Shown in pieces: positions 1 through 5,911 of a stretch of DNA of 5,911 nt. The notes under the pieces are model-generated. The model had not been told where the DNA came from. It ran no database searches and saw only the letters and a list, made by a program, of their open reading frames with translations. The position numbers were made by a program, and so were the translations under genes. This DNA is from Euryarchaeota archaeon UBA89. Its GTDB lineage: Archaea; Thermoplasmatota; Poseidoniia; Poseidoniales; Thalassarchaeaceae. The stretch covers positions 7,115-13,025 of the forward strand of contig DAFS01000051.1 of assembly GCA_002495525.1 (NCBI GenBank), given 5' to 3'. How positions within the stretch are numbered: the first letter of the stretch is position 1; each line of letters begins with the position of its first letter.

Positions 1-2
1 AT

Positions 3-3000
3 CCTTTTGATTTGTTTTCTTGGATTTCCATGGATGTAGAAATAAGAAATCCCGATGGGACTATGGCGGACTCAATTGATGGAGTTCAATTCCCCTCTGG
101 CTTCGAAGGAGTGCCTGGGAAAATTGCTGCTCAAAAGTATCTGAGAAAAGCGGGGGTGCCTACCTATTTGCGCAAGGTGGCGGAAGATGGCATTCCCGTT
201 TGGCTCCAGAGAAGTGAACCTGATCATGAAAAGTTGCAGACTCTAGATCCAAAGGATAGATTTGCTGGAGAAATTCATGGAAGGAATTTGTTCCGTAGAT
301 TGGCAGGAACTTGGACATATTGGGGGTATAAGTATGGATATTTCGCAAGTGAAGCAGATGCTAGGGCATACTTTGACGAAATGTGCTATCTAATCGCTAG
401 TCAACGTTCTGCACCTAATAGTCCTCAATGGTTTAACACAGGTTTACATTGGGCTTACGGTATAGAAGGTCCTGCACAAGGACACCATTATGTCGACCCT
501 TCGACAGGGGAATTGTGCCTGTCCGAAAATGCATATGAACACCCACAACCTCATGCTTGTTTTATTCAATCCGTAAGTGATTCACTAGTGGGAGGGACTA
601 GTTCGATAATGGGGCTATGGAATCGTGAAGCACTACTGTTTAAATTTGGCTCAGGTACAGGTTCTAATTTCTCCAATATTAGAGGCGCAGGAGAGCCCCT
701 ATCAGGAGGAGGGAGTTCTTCTGGATTACTATCATTTTTGAAAATTGGTGACCGTGCTGCTGGGGCAATAAAATCAGGCGGAACTACTCGTCGTGCTGCT
801 AAGATGGTAACATTAGATTTAGATCATCCAGATATTGAAGAATATATTGACTGGAAATCTAGTGAAGAAGAGAAAGTCTCTGCACTGGTTATTGGTTCTA
901 ATATTCTACAAAAACATGCTAATTCATTGATGGAAGCTATCTGGCAGAATGATGATGATAGTACAAGACTAGATCCTACACAGAACCCTATGCTAAGGAA
1001 GTCTATTATTAGAGCAATTAAGGATAATGTCCCTCAACCACATATTCAGCGCATCTTAGATCTTGCAAAGCAAGGATGGAAAGGTGTAGATTTCGAATGC
1101 TTTGATACAGATTGGCAAGGAGAAGCATACATGTCAGTTTCGGGACAGAATAGTAACAACTCTGTGAGAGTCCCAAACTCATTTATGGATGCCGTTAAGA
1201 ATGGTGAAAATTGGAATCTGGTTTGGAGAACTGAAAAGGACAAAGCGGCCGAAGAAAATCGTGAGCCAGAAGCTTGCAAGGTACTTGATGCTGGGGAACT
1301 ATGGGACAAAGTGGCATACACCGCCTGGGCTTGTGCAGATCCAGGAGTACAATTTGATACTACAATTAACGAATGGCATACCTGTCCTGAAGGAGGGAGA
1401 ATAAATGGATCTAATCCTTGTTCAGAATACATGTTCCTTGACGATACTGCTTGTAATTTGGCCAGTATAAATCTACTACACTATTATGACTTGGACAATC
1501 AAACTTTCCAAATTGAAGATTTCAAACATAGTGTAAGGCTTTGGACTGCTACGCTTGAAATTAGTGTGTTGATGGCCCAATTCCCTTCAGCAGAAATAGC
1601 ACAGAAGTCGTATGACTATCGGACATTGGGGCTGGGCTACTGTAACATAGGTTCACTCCTAATGCACATGGGAATACCATATGATGATGAAAGGGCGTAT
1701 GCAATATGTGGCGCTCTTTCTGCAATAATGTGTGGAGAATCTTACGCCACTAGTGCTGAGATTGCGTCAATACAAGGCCCTTATCCAGACTATGAAAGAA
1801 ATGCAGAGCACATGTTGAAAGTTATGAGAAATCATCGAAGGGCAGCATATGATGCTCCAAAAGAAGAATATGAGGGATTATCTGTTTTACCTCGAGGAAT
1901 AAATGCTAAGAAATGCCCACAAGACTTGTTATTAGCAGCGAGAGATGCATGGGACCGTGCGTTAAGAGAGGGTGAAGAACACGGATATAGAAATGCACAA
2001 ACTACGGTAATTGCACCTACCGGCACCATAGGCCTAGTAATGGGCTGTGATACTACTGGAGTCGAACCACAGTTTTCTTTAGTTCAATATAAAACACTAG
2101 CAGGAGGAGGTTCTCTAAGAATCATCAACAAAGGCGTTACTATGGCTTTACGAAGGTTGGGCTATTCAGATAAGCAAACAAAAGCTATCGAAGAGTTCGT
2201 TATGGGGACAAAGAGCTTAAATGGGTGCCCTCATTTATCCTATGACACTCTCGAATCTCTTGGATTTACTTCAGCACAGATCAAAAATATTGAGATGAAG
2301 TTACCAGATGTATTCGATATTCGATCTGCTTTCTCGCCAAGTATTCTAGGTAAAGAAATGTGCATTGATTCATTGGGAATGACTGAAGAACAATATCATA
2401 ACGATTTCTTTGATGTCTTGGGTTACTTAGGTCTAGACTCTATGCAAATTAATGATGCTAATGATTACGTGTTGGGACGAGGTACAATCGAAGGAGCGCC
2501 GGGATTGAAAGACGAACATTTACCTGTTTTCGATTGTGCGACACCTGGTGGAAAATATGGGGTTCGTTCTATTGATTGGCCAGCACACGTACACATGATG
2601 GCTGCAGCTCAGCCTTTCATATCTGGAGCCATATCGAAGACTATCAATATGCCATCTAATTCGACGGTTGCTGAGATTAAAGATGCCTATGATCTAAGTT
2701 TCTCAACTATGATTAAAGCGTGTGCTGTATACAGAGATGGTTCTAAATTATCCCAGCCTTTAATGAATCAATTAGTTGATTCCAGCGCTTTAGAAGAAGA
2801 TGAAAATGAAGATGTTGTAGTCGTTCAAAAAATGGTTGAGCAAGTTGTGGAATCTTTACCTATTCCTACACCAACGGCCCAACCGCTTGCAGAAGCAATG
2901 GTGCATGACTACATCGCAACTAGGAGATCTTTACCAGATAGCTGTGAAGGAGGTAGGATGAAGGCTCGCGTTGGAGGTCATACGGTTTATCTAAACCATA

Positions 3001-3551
3001 GTTCGTATGATGATGGAAGATTAGGAGAGATTATGTTAACCACTTCAAAAGAAGGGGCTGCTTGGAGATCTATGCTTAATCAATTTGCAATTGCTGTATC
3101 TCTAGGACTTCAACATGGTGTTCCTTTAGAGGCATTTGTCAACTCTTTTACCTTCCAGAAGTTTGAGCCGAGTGGAATGGTAATGGGAGGGAGCGGGCGT
3201 GTCAAAATGTCGTCCAGTATTGTAGATTATATATTTAGAGAATTAGCAATAAAATATCTAGATAGGCATGATTTGTCCCATGTTTCACAAGAAGATTTAG
3301 ATCCTTATTCAATAAGTAGGCCAGAAATTACAGAGGATGGAGTTGTTAGAACTAAAGGCGAAGTTAGAGAACTACAGCAAACCCTAGAGGCATTCGGTAA
3401 TGTAGAAGATGCTGAGGCAAAAACTCGAAGATTGGCCAGAGAAAATGGTTTCACGGGCGATATTTGTACTGATTGCGGAAGTAGTCAAATGGTCAGAAAT
3501 GGAACTTGTTTGAAATGTAATGCATGCGGCTCCACTACTGGATGTTCTTGA
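3..3551 (+). CDS. nrdJ: Adenosylcobalamin-dependent (class II) ribonucleotide reductase, long NrdJ form, 5' end cut by window edge
   Basis: This cytoplasmic enzyme reduces ribonucleotides to deoxyribonucleotides, using a cob(II)alamin/5'-deoxyadenosyl-generated thiyl radical. Residues are numbered with codon 12-14 as 1. The radical-site motif NPCSE lies at 468-472 (N468, C470, E472). The redox pair is C183 (in PHACFIQ) and C481 (in TACNLASIN); the 11-residue gap from C470 to C481 matches the C322/C333 spacing I recall for Thermotoga maritima NrdJ. GSGTGSN is at 213-219, QNSNNSVR at 379-386 and the phosphate-loop-like APTGTIG at 668-674. An acidic linker (about 924-938) precedes a TSCPD-like domain (about 974-1090). 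The tail carries C1152, C1155, C1166, C1169, C1172 and C1178, fitting a Zn/redox shuttle reduced by thioredoxin-like partners. The frame stays open to the left edge. The residues before EIRNPDG (PFDLFSWISMDV, bases 3-38) align without gaps to the PYxxIxF...SEIRNPDG N-terminus I recall from bacterial homologues. The true start is therefore probably a few codons outside the window, and TTG at 12 and ATG at 30 are unlikely starts. The 3' end overlaps the convergent gene by 17 bp. Confidence 0.96.
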   Translation, partial: PFDLFSWISMDVEIRNPDGTMADSIDGVQFPSGFEGVPGKIAAQKYLRKAGVPTYLRKVAEDGIPVWLQRSEPDHEKLQTLDPKDRFAGEIHGRNLFRRLAGTWTYWGYKYGYFASEADARAYFDEMCYLIASQRSAPNSPQWFNTGLHWAYGIEGPAQGHHYVDPSTGELCLSENAYEHPQPHACFIQSVSDSLVGGTSSIMGLWNREALLFKFGSGTGSNFSNIRGAGEPLSGGGSSSGLLSFLKIGDRAAGAIKSGGTTRRAAKMVTLDLDHPDIEEYIDWKSSEEEKVSALVIGSNILQKHANSLMEAIWQNDDDSTRLDPTQNPMLRKSIIRAIKDNVPQPHIQRILDLAKQGWKGVDFECFDTDWQGEAYMSVSGQNSNNSVRVPNSFMDAVKNGENWNLVWRTEKDKAAEENREPEACKVLDAGELWDKVAYTAWACADPGVQFDTTINEWHTCPEGGRINGSNPCSEYMFLDDTACNLASINLLHYYDLDNQTFQIEDFKHSVRLWTATLEISVLMAQFPSAEIAQKSYDYRTLGLGYCNIGSLLMHMGIPYDDERAYAICGALSAIMCGESYATSAEIASIQGPYPDYERNAEHMLKVMRNHRRAAYDAPKEEYEGLSVLPRGINAKKCPQDLLLAARDAWDRALREGEEHGYRNAQTTVIAPTGTIGLVMGCDTTGVEPQFSLVQYKTLAGGGSLRIINKGVTMALRRLGYSDKQTKAIEEFVMGTKSLNGCPHLSYDTLESLGFTSAQIKNIEMKLPDVFDIRSAFSPSILGKEMCIDSLGMTEEQYHNDFFDVLGYLGLDSMQINDANDYVLGRGTIEGAPGLKDEHLPVFDCATPGGKYGVRSIDWPAHVHMMAAAQPFISGAISKTINMPSNSTVAEIKDAYDLSFSTMIKACAVYRDGSKLSQPLMNQLVDSSALEEDENEDVVVVQKMVEQVVESLPIPTPTAQPLAEAMVHDYIATRRSLPDSCEGGRMKARVGGHTVYLNHSSYDDGRLGEIMLTTSKEGAAWRSMLNQFAIAVSLGLQHGVPLEAFVNSFTFQKFEPSGMVMGGSGRVKMSSSIVDYIFRELAIKYLDRHDLSHVSQEDLDPYSISRPEITEDGVVRTKGEVRELQQTLEAFGNVEDAEAKTRRLARENGFTGDICTDCGSSQMVRNGTCLKCNACGSTTGCS

Positions 3552-4875
3552 TTAAAATAGCTAAGTCACTGTTTCGTAAAGTAATACGGTTCACTAAATC
3601 TGTATGTGAATCTTTGTCTAAATTGAATATTTTGGAAGAGATTTTGATAAATGAGGGTTGGTTTTTTTTGGCTATCTCAATTAACATCCCTGACAATTGA
3701 GATCTTGATTCCGAATTACTCTGTATCCATAGAATTGGGACTAAGTTGTCCGAATCATTAGAGTCTAATGATAAGTAATGTCTCAATCCTGATTCGATTA
3801 ATCTTTGAATCATTCGAATATCTTTTTTCTTAGAAATTCTATTTGCGAATTGAATAAAAACTGTTCTCTCTAAACGAGCTAAATTTCCTAAATATGTTGT
3901 AGATAATACCCTTGTATCAGAATCCATATCATCGATTAATTTTTCCAATAAAGAAATACAAAAATTTCTATCTTCAGAATCAATTCTAGAAAGATTAGAT
4001 GCCAAACTTCTTCTTAAGTATTCTTTTTCACTATTAGAAACCTGATATAATATCTCCTTTGAAATACCCGGAGTATGAGATAAACTGTGAATAGTTGCCA
4101 TTAGAAGATTTTCATAATTATTTTGATTACAGTCTATAATCAGATTTTGAATCCTCATAGGTATATTGAGTACAAATGAAGCATGCGTACTTACTGATAG
4201 CCTTTCAAGCCAAAAGGGTAAAACTGTATTGTGATTGTTTTGATGAAGTTGCAGGATATCTAAAATTGAATTAGCGGCTAAAACACCACTGGGGTGACTA
4301 ATTTCCCCATTAGAAGATTCTGATTGACCGTTCCATGTAATTTGATGACGGCCGGTAGATTTTCTTGAAGAAGTCCCCGGCTTTCTTGCATAAATAATTG
4401 AATTGAATAAATTGAATCCTTCAGATTCTATGATATTAGACCCTTTCAGACTTAATCCAATCAATGAACTGACTGAAAGATACCATCTATCGGTATCAGG
4501 AGATTCTTCATCAAGTGCCGAATAAAGCCAATCTTTAATCTGTAAAATTAGAACCCTTTCAGAAATTTCTACTATGCTTCTTGACAACCACTTTTCTCTT
4601 TCTGAATCAGGGTCAATGTGACGTTTGATATAACTTGGTTCATAATTATCAATAATAGTTTCCAATCTGTATAAGAATCCAGCAGTATCGATAGATGAAA
4701 TTCCTAATGCTTGTTGAGTTAATGAGGTTAAATCATTAGGAGATTGAGCAGGAAAATCTGGGATCTCTAAAGGAGGATTAGGTAATGGGAGATATTCAAA
4801 AGATAAGGCGATACTTTCTCTTAGCATCTCGTCACAATGCTCTCTAAGGAGAGCTTTCGCCTCCCTTCTCGACAT
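3535..4875 (-). CDS. Uncharacterised protein with C-terminal HEAT-like helical repeats
   Basis: I do not recognise this 446-aa protein as a named family. It has no signal peptide, membrane segment or Cys/His metal cluster, so it is probably cytoplasmic. The N-terminal part is helical with a proline-rich stretch (about 28-47, LPLPNPPLEIPDFP). A Ser/Gly/Thr/Asn-rich, probably flexible segment (about 165-197) separates it from the second half. From about 284 to 420 the pattern suggests consecutive helix-turn-helix units of roughly 33-38 residues: 284-316 (EYLRRSLASNLSRI), 318-350 (DSDTRVLSTTYLGNL), 352-385 and 389-420. The D-x-x-(T)R-x-hydrophobic-x-x-x-x-L start of each unit resembles HEAT/ARM or AlkD-type solenoids, which usually bind proteins or nucleic acids. 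No catalytic residues can be assigned. The ATG at 4875 follows the TFB stop by 12 bp and has a GGTGA ribosome site, so co-transcription with tfb is likely. Several rows are more AT-rich than the neighbours (16-17 G+C of 60 in 3601-3660, 3781-3840 and 3901-3960, against 27 of 60 in 2101-2160 and 5041-5100). The coding call is firm; the fold call is moderate. Confidence 0.85.
   Translation of the reverse strand: MSRREAKALLREHCDEMLRESIALSFEYLPLPNPPLEIPDFPAQSPNDLTSLTQQALGISSIDTAGFLYRLETIIDNYEPSYIKRHIDPDSEREKWLSRSIVEISERVLILQIKDWLYSALDEESPDTDRWYLSVSSLIGLSLKGSNIIESEGFNLFNSIIYARKPGTSSRKSTGRHQITWNGQSESSNGEISHPSGVLAANSILDILQLHQNNHNTVLPFWLERLSVSTHASFVLNIPMRIQNLIIDCNQNNYENLLMATIHSLSHTPGISKEILYQVSNSEKEYLRRSLASNLSRIDSEDRNFCISLLEKLIDDMDSDTRVLSTTYLGNLARLERTVFIQFANRISKKKDIRMIQRLIESGLRHYLSLDSNDSDNLVPILWIQSNSESRSQLSGMLIEIAKKNQPSFIKISSKIFNLDKDSHTDLVNRITLRNSDLAILIKNIQ
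3662..3669 (+). terminator. Possible U-tract terminator for nrdJ
   Basis: A run of eight T on the plus strand begins 111 nt after the nrdJ stop codon. Archaeal polymerase terminates at U-rich tracts without needing a hairpin, and this is the longest T run I see downstream of nrdJ. It lies inside the opposing gene, where it encodes Lys-Lys-Asn (about residues 403-405), so the tract may be only coding sequence. No comparable strong run is seen for the minus-strand unit beyond 3535. Confidence 0.3.
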
Positions 4876-4879
4876 CTTG

Positions 4880-4884
4880 TCACC
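4880..4884 (-). promoter_or_regulatory. Ribosome binding site of the HEAT-like gene
   Basis: On the minus strand GGTGA sits 4 nt before the ATG at 4875, inside the 12-bp gap after the tfb stop codon (4888-4890, TAA). The match to the GGAGGTGA core supports the ATG as the start. The short gap suggests translation follows on from tfb on a shared transcript. Confidence 0.5.
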
Positions 4885-4887
4885 AGA

Positions 4888-5814
4888 TTAAATCTCTAAC
4901 TCAATATTTAGATTCTGGATTAATTCCTTGTATCTATTCCTGATTGTAACTTCGGTAACCCCGGCTACTTCTGCAACCTCTCTCTGAGTTCTTCTTTTAC
5001 CACATAATACACTTGCGATATAAATGATTGATGCTGCAATACCGGTAGGGCCACGTCCACTTGTAAGTTCTTTTTCTTGTGCTGCTGATATCAACTCATA
5101 TGCTTTAGATTGAACTTCTGCGTCAAGATCAAGCCCTGAACAAAATCTTGGGATATAATCTTCTGGTTTTGTAGGAGGAATTTTCATTTTCAGTTCACGG
5201 ACCATAAATCGATATGTTCGGCCTATTTCTTTTCTACCTGTACGGCTTGCCTCGCCTATCTCATCAAGAGTTCTGGGGTTTTGGCACTGACGGCAGGCAG
5301 CATACAAAGAAGCTGCAGCAACACCTTCAATAGAACGTCCTCGGATAAGTCTGGCTTCAACTGCTTTTTTGTAATTGACAGCCGCTGACTCTCTAATTGA
5401 CTTAGGTAAATCTAATCTACTTGCCATTCTATCGAGTTCAGCGAGAGCCATTGCCAAATTTCTTTCTGTAGCGTTACTAACACGAGACCTTTTTTGCCAT
5501 TTTCTCATTCTGTAAAATTGAGACCTGTAACGTGAGGAGATAGATTTTCCTGAATAATCCTTATTCTGCCAATCAATATCTGTTGAGAGCCCTTTGTCGT
5601 GTAACATTACAGTCATCGGGGCTCCTGTACGAGCTCTTTGATCGCCCTGTTCAGGACTAAAAACACGCCATTCTGCACCCTGATCTATTACTTTGTCTTC
5701 TAATACCAGCCCACAGTCTTCACAGACGACCTCTCCACGAGTTTCGTCTCGATTTAGATTACGGCTTCCACATTCATCACATTTTACGGTGTCTTCTACA
5801 AGATAATCTGCCAT
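4888..5814 (-). CDS. tfb: Transcription initiation factor B (archaeal TFIIB homologue)
   Basis: This 308-aa protein is full length for archaeal TFB (about 300-340 aa). It bridges TBP on the TATA box and RNA polymerase and helps set the start site and open the promoter. The Zn ribbon uses C12, C15, C31 and C34 (CDEC...CEDC). The B-reader/linker region follows at about 45-95 and holds GAEWRVF, RTGAP, HDKGLSTDIDW and NKDYSGK. Cyclin repeat 1 spans about 112-206 (RSIEGVAAASLYAACR, RKEIGRTYRF). Cyclin repeat 2 spans about 215-302 (TSGRGPTGIAASIIYIAS). It ends in the helix-turn-helix that reads the BRE (TQREVAEVAGVTEVTIRNRY, 276-295). Nothing essential appears missing, so it reads as a general rather than a degenerate TFB. 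The ATG at 5814 is supported by an upstream GAGGA and by the MADYLVEDTVKCDEC start placing the Zn ribbon at the usual distance. It is the first gene of a likely two-gene unit with the HEAT-like protein. Many archaea carry several TFB paralogues; whether this is the only one cannot be told here. Confidence 0.97.
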   Translation of the reverse strand: MADYLVEDTVKCDECGSRNLNRDETRGEVVCEDCGLVLEDKVIDQGAEWRVFSPEQGDQRARTGAPMTVMLHDKGLSTDIDWQNKDYSGKSISSRYRSQFYRMRKWQKRSRVSNATERNLAMALAELDRMASRLDLPKSIRESAAVNYKKAVEARLIRGRSIEGVAAASLYAACRQCQNPRTLDEIGEASRTGRKEIGRTYRFMVRELKMKIPPTKPEDYIPRFCSGLDLDAEVQSKAYELISAAQEKELTSGRGPTGIAASIIYIASVLCGKRRTQREVAEVAGVTEVTIRNRYKELIQNLNIELEI

Positions 5815-5823
5815 CCTATCACG

Positions 5824-5828
5824 TCCTC
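5824..5828 (-). promoter_or_regulatory. Ribosome binding site of tfb
   Basis: On the minus strand GAGGA lies 9 nt upstream of the ATG at 5814. It is complementary to the 3' end of archaeal 16S rRNA and supports this start. It overlaps the outer base of the adjoining palindrome. Confidence 0.6.
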
Positions 5829-5841
5829 TTTCCTAGGAAAG
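5828..5841. repeat. 14-bp perfect palindrome between the tfb TATA box and its ribosome site
   Basis: CTTTCCTAGGAAAG equals its own reverse complement over all 14 bases; the next pair outward (T5827/G5842) does not match. It lies about 25 bp downstream of the TATA box, immediately after the predicted transcription start, and abuts the GAGGA ribosome site. A dimeric repressor bound here would block polymerase loading or escape, so an operator is possible. Having no loop, it is a poor RNA hairpin. A regulatory role is inference from position and symmetry only. Confidence 0.4.
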
Positions 5842-5865
5842 GTAAAATATCCCGAATGACGATGT

Positions 5866-5873
5866 TATTTAAG
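5866..5873 (-). promoter_or_regulatory. Probable TATA box for tfb
   Basis: Read on the minus strand this is CTTAAATA, seven of eight matches to the archaeal TTTAWATA consensus. Its centre is about 55 bp upstream of the tfb start codon. With the usual 24-27 bp from box to start, transcription would begin near 5843-5846, leaving a leader of about 30 nt that contains the ribosome site. The bases just upstream (GTTAACC) do not give a clear purine-rich BRE. Alternatives in the same AT-rich region are AATTATAT (around 5880-5887) and ATATTTTA (around 5843-5850); the latter is too close to the ATG for a leader with a ribosome site. Confidence 0.5.
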
Positions 5874-5880
5874 GTTAACA

Positions 5881-5911
5881 TATAATTGAAATAATAAAAA
5901 TATAAAAAAAA
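5881..5911. other. Very AT-rich intergenic edge upstream of tfb
   Basis: Only one of these 31 bases is G or C, and the segment ends in an A8 run at the window edge. It is the outer part of the tfb upstream region. It could be promoter-flanking DNA, the promoter of a divergent plus-strand gene lying outside, or, read on the minus strand, T tracts terminating an upstream minus-strand gene. The window does not distinguish these. Confidence 0.5.

Noticed and set aside
160..348. Minus-strand open frame of 62 codons
   Set aside because: It is antisense to conserved N-terminal nrdJ sequence and has no family signal.
696..725. GGAGGAGGGAGTTCTTCTGG-like purine-rich stretch, with a similar one near 2101-2113
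   Set aside because: Both encode conserved Gly/Ser loops of NrdJ (LSGGGSSSG and AGGGS); they are not a DNA repeat or an internal ribosome site.
1189..1404. Plus-strand open frame of 71 codons in another frame within nrdJ
   Set aside because: It lies entirely within a conserved coding region and has no recognisable domain.
1046..1432. Minus-strand open frame of 128 codons inside nrdJ
   Set aside because: It is wholly antisense to the catalytic core of nrdJ, which carries the conserved motifs. Its product is low in recognisable structure and it has no promoter or ribosome site of note.
1832..2029. Minus-strand open frame of 65 codons
   Set aside because: It is antisense to nrdJ just before the APTGTIG motif; the hydrophobic look follows from the opposite strand's codons.
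3661..3671. A8 followed by C on the minus strand (A AAA AAC in frame), a classic -1 slippery heptamer
   Set aside because: The zero frame continues as plausible protein to a normal stop and no downstream pseudoknot is evident, so programmed frameshifting is not supported; it is probably a Lys-Lys-Asn codon run.
5874..5879. GTTAAC palindrome beside the tfb TATA box
   Set aside because: Six-base palindromes are common by chance, and it does not pair with the larger palindrome.

Overview
The window looks like archaeal chromosome. The clearest evidence is a complete transcription factor B (TFB) on the minus strand at the right end. It has a Zn ribbon, B-reader/linker and two cyclin folds, and it sits behind an archaeal-type TATA element. 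The moderate-to-low GC, tight gene packing and pairing of TFB with a long bacterial-style B12-dependent ribonucleotide reductase would fit a planktonic euryarchaeote such as Marine Group II/Poseidoniales. That placement is inference; no rRNA or other taxonomic marker is present.

Layout. Bases 3-3551 (+) encode NrdJ, the long (~1,200 aa) adenosylcobalamin-dependent class II ribonucleotide reductase. All expected catalytic cysteines, a TSCPD-like C-terminal domain and a cysteine-rich redox tail are present. Its 5' end is cut by the window edge. Bases 3535-4875 (-) encode a 446-aa protein I cannot name; its C-terminal half reads as HEAT-like helical repeats. Bases 4888-5814 (-) encode TFB. The tfb gene and the 446-aa gene are 12 bp apart on the same strand and are probably co-transcribed from the promoter at about 5866-5873. 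This unit runs head-on into nrdJ, and the two coding regions overlap by 17 bp at their 3' ends.

The roles are separate: NrdJ makes deoxyribonucleotides, and TFB recruits RNA polymerase to promoters. The function of the HEAT-like protein is unknown; its only contextual clue is its position directly downstream of tfb. There is no gene-free stretch over 300 bases; the only sizeable non-coding segment is 5815-5911, the tfb upstream region. I see no tRNA, rRNA, CRISPR array, insertion sequence or obvious novel multi-gene system. The points most worth checking are the conserved-looking neighbour of tfb, a 14-bp perfect palindrome near the predicted tfb transcription start, the convergent overlap through the NrdJ redox tail, and the bacterial character of NrdJ.
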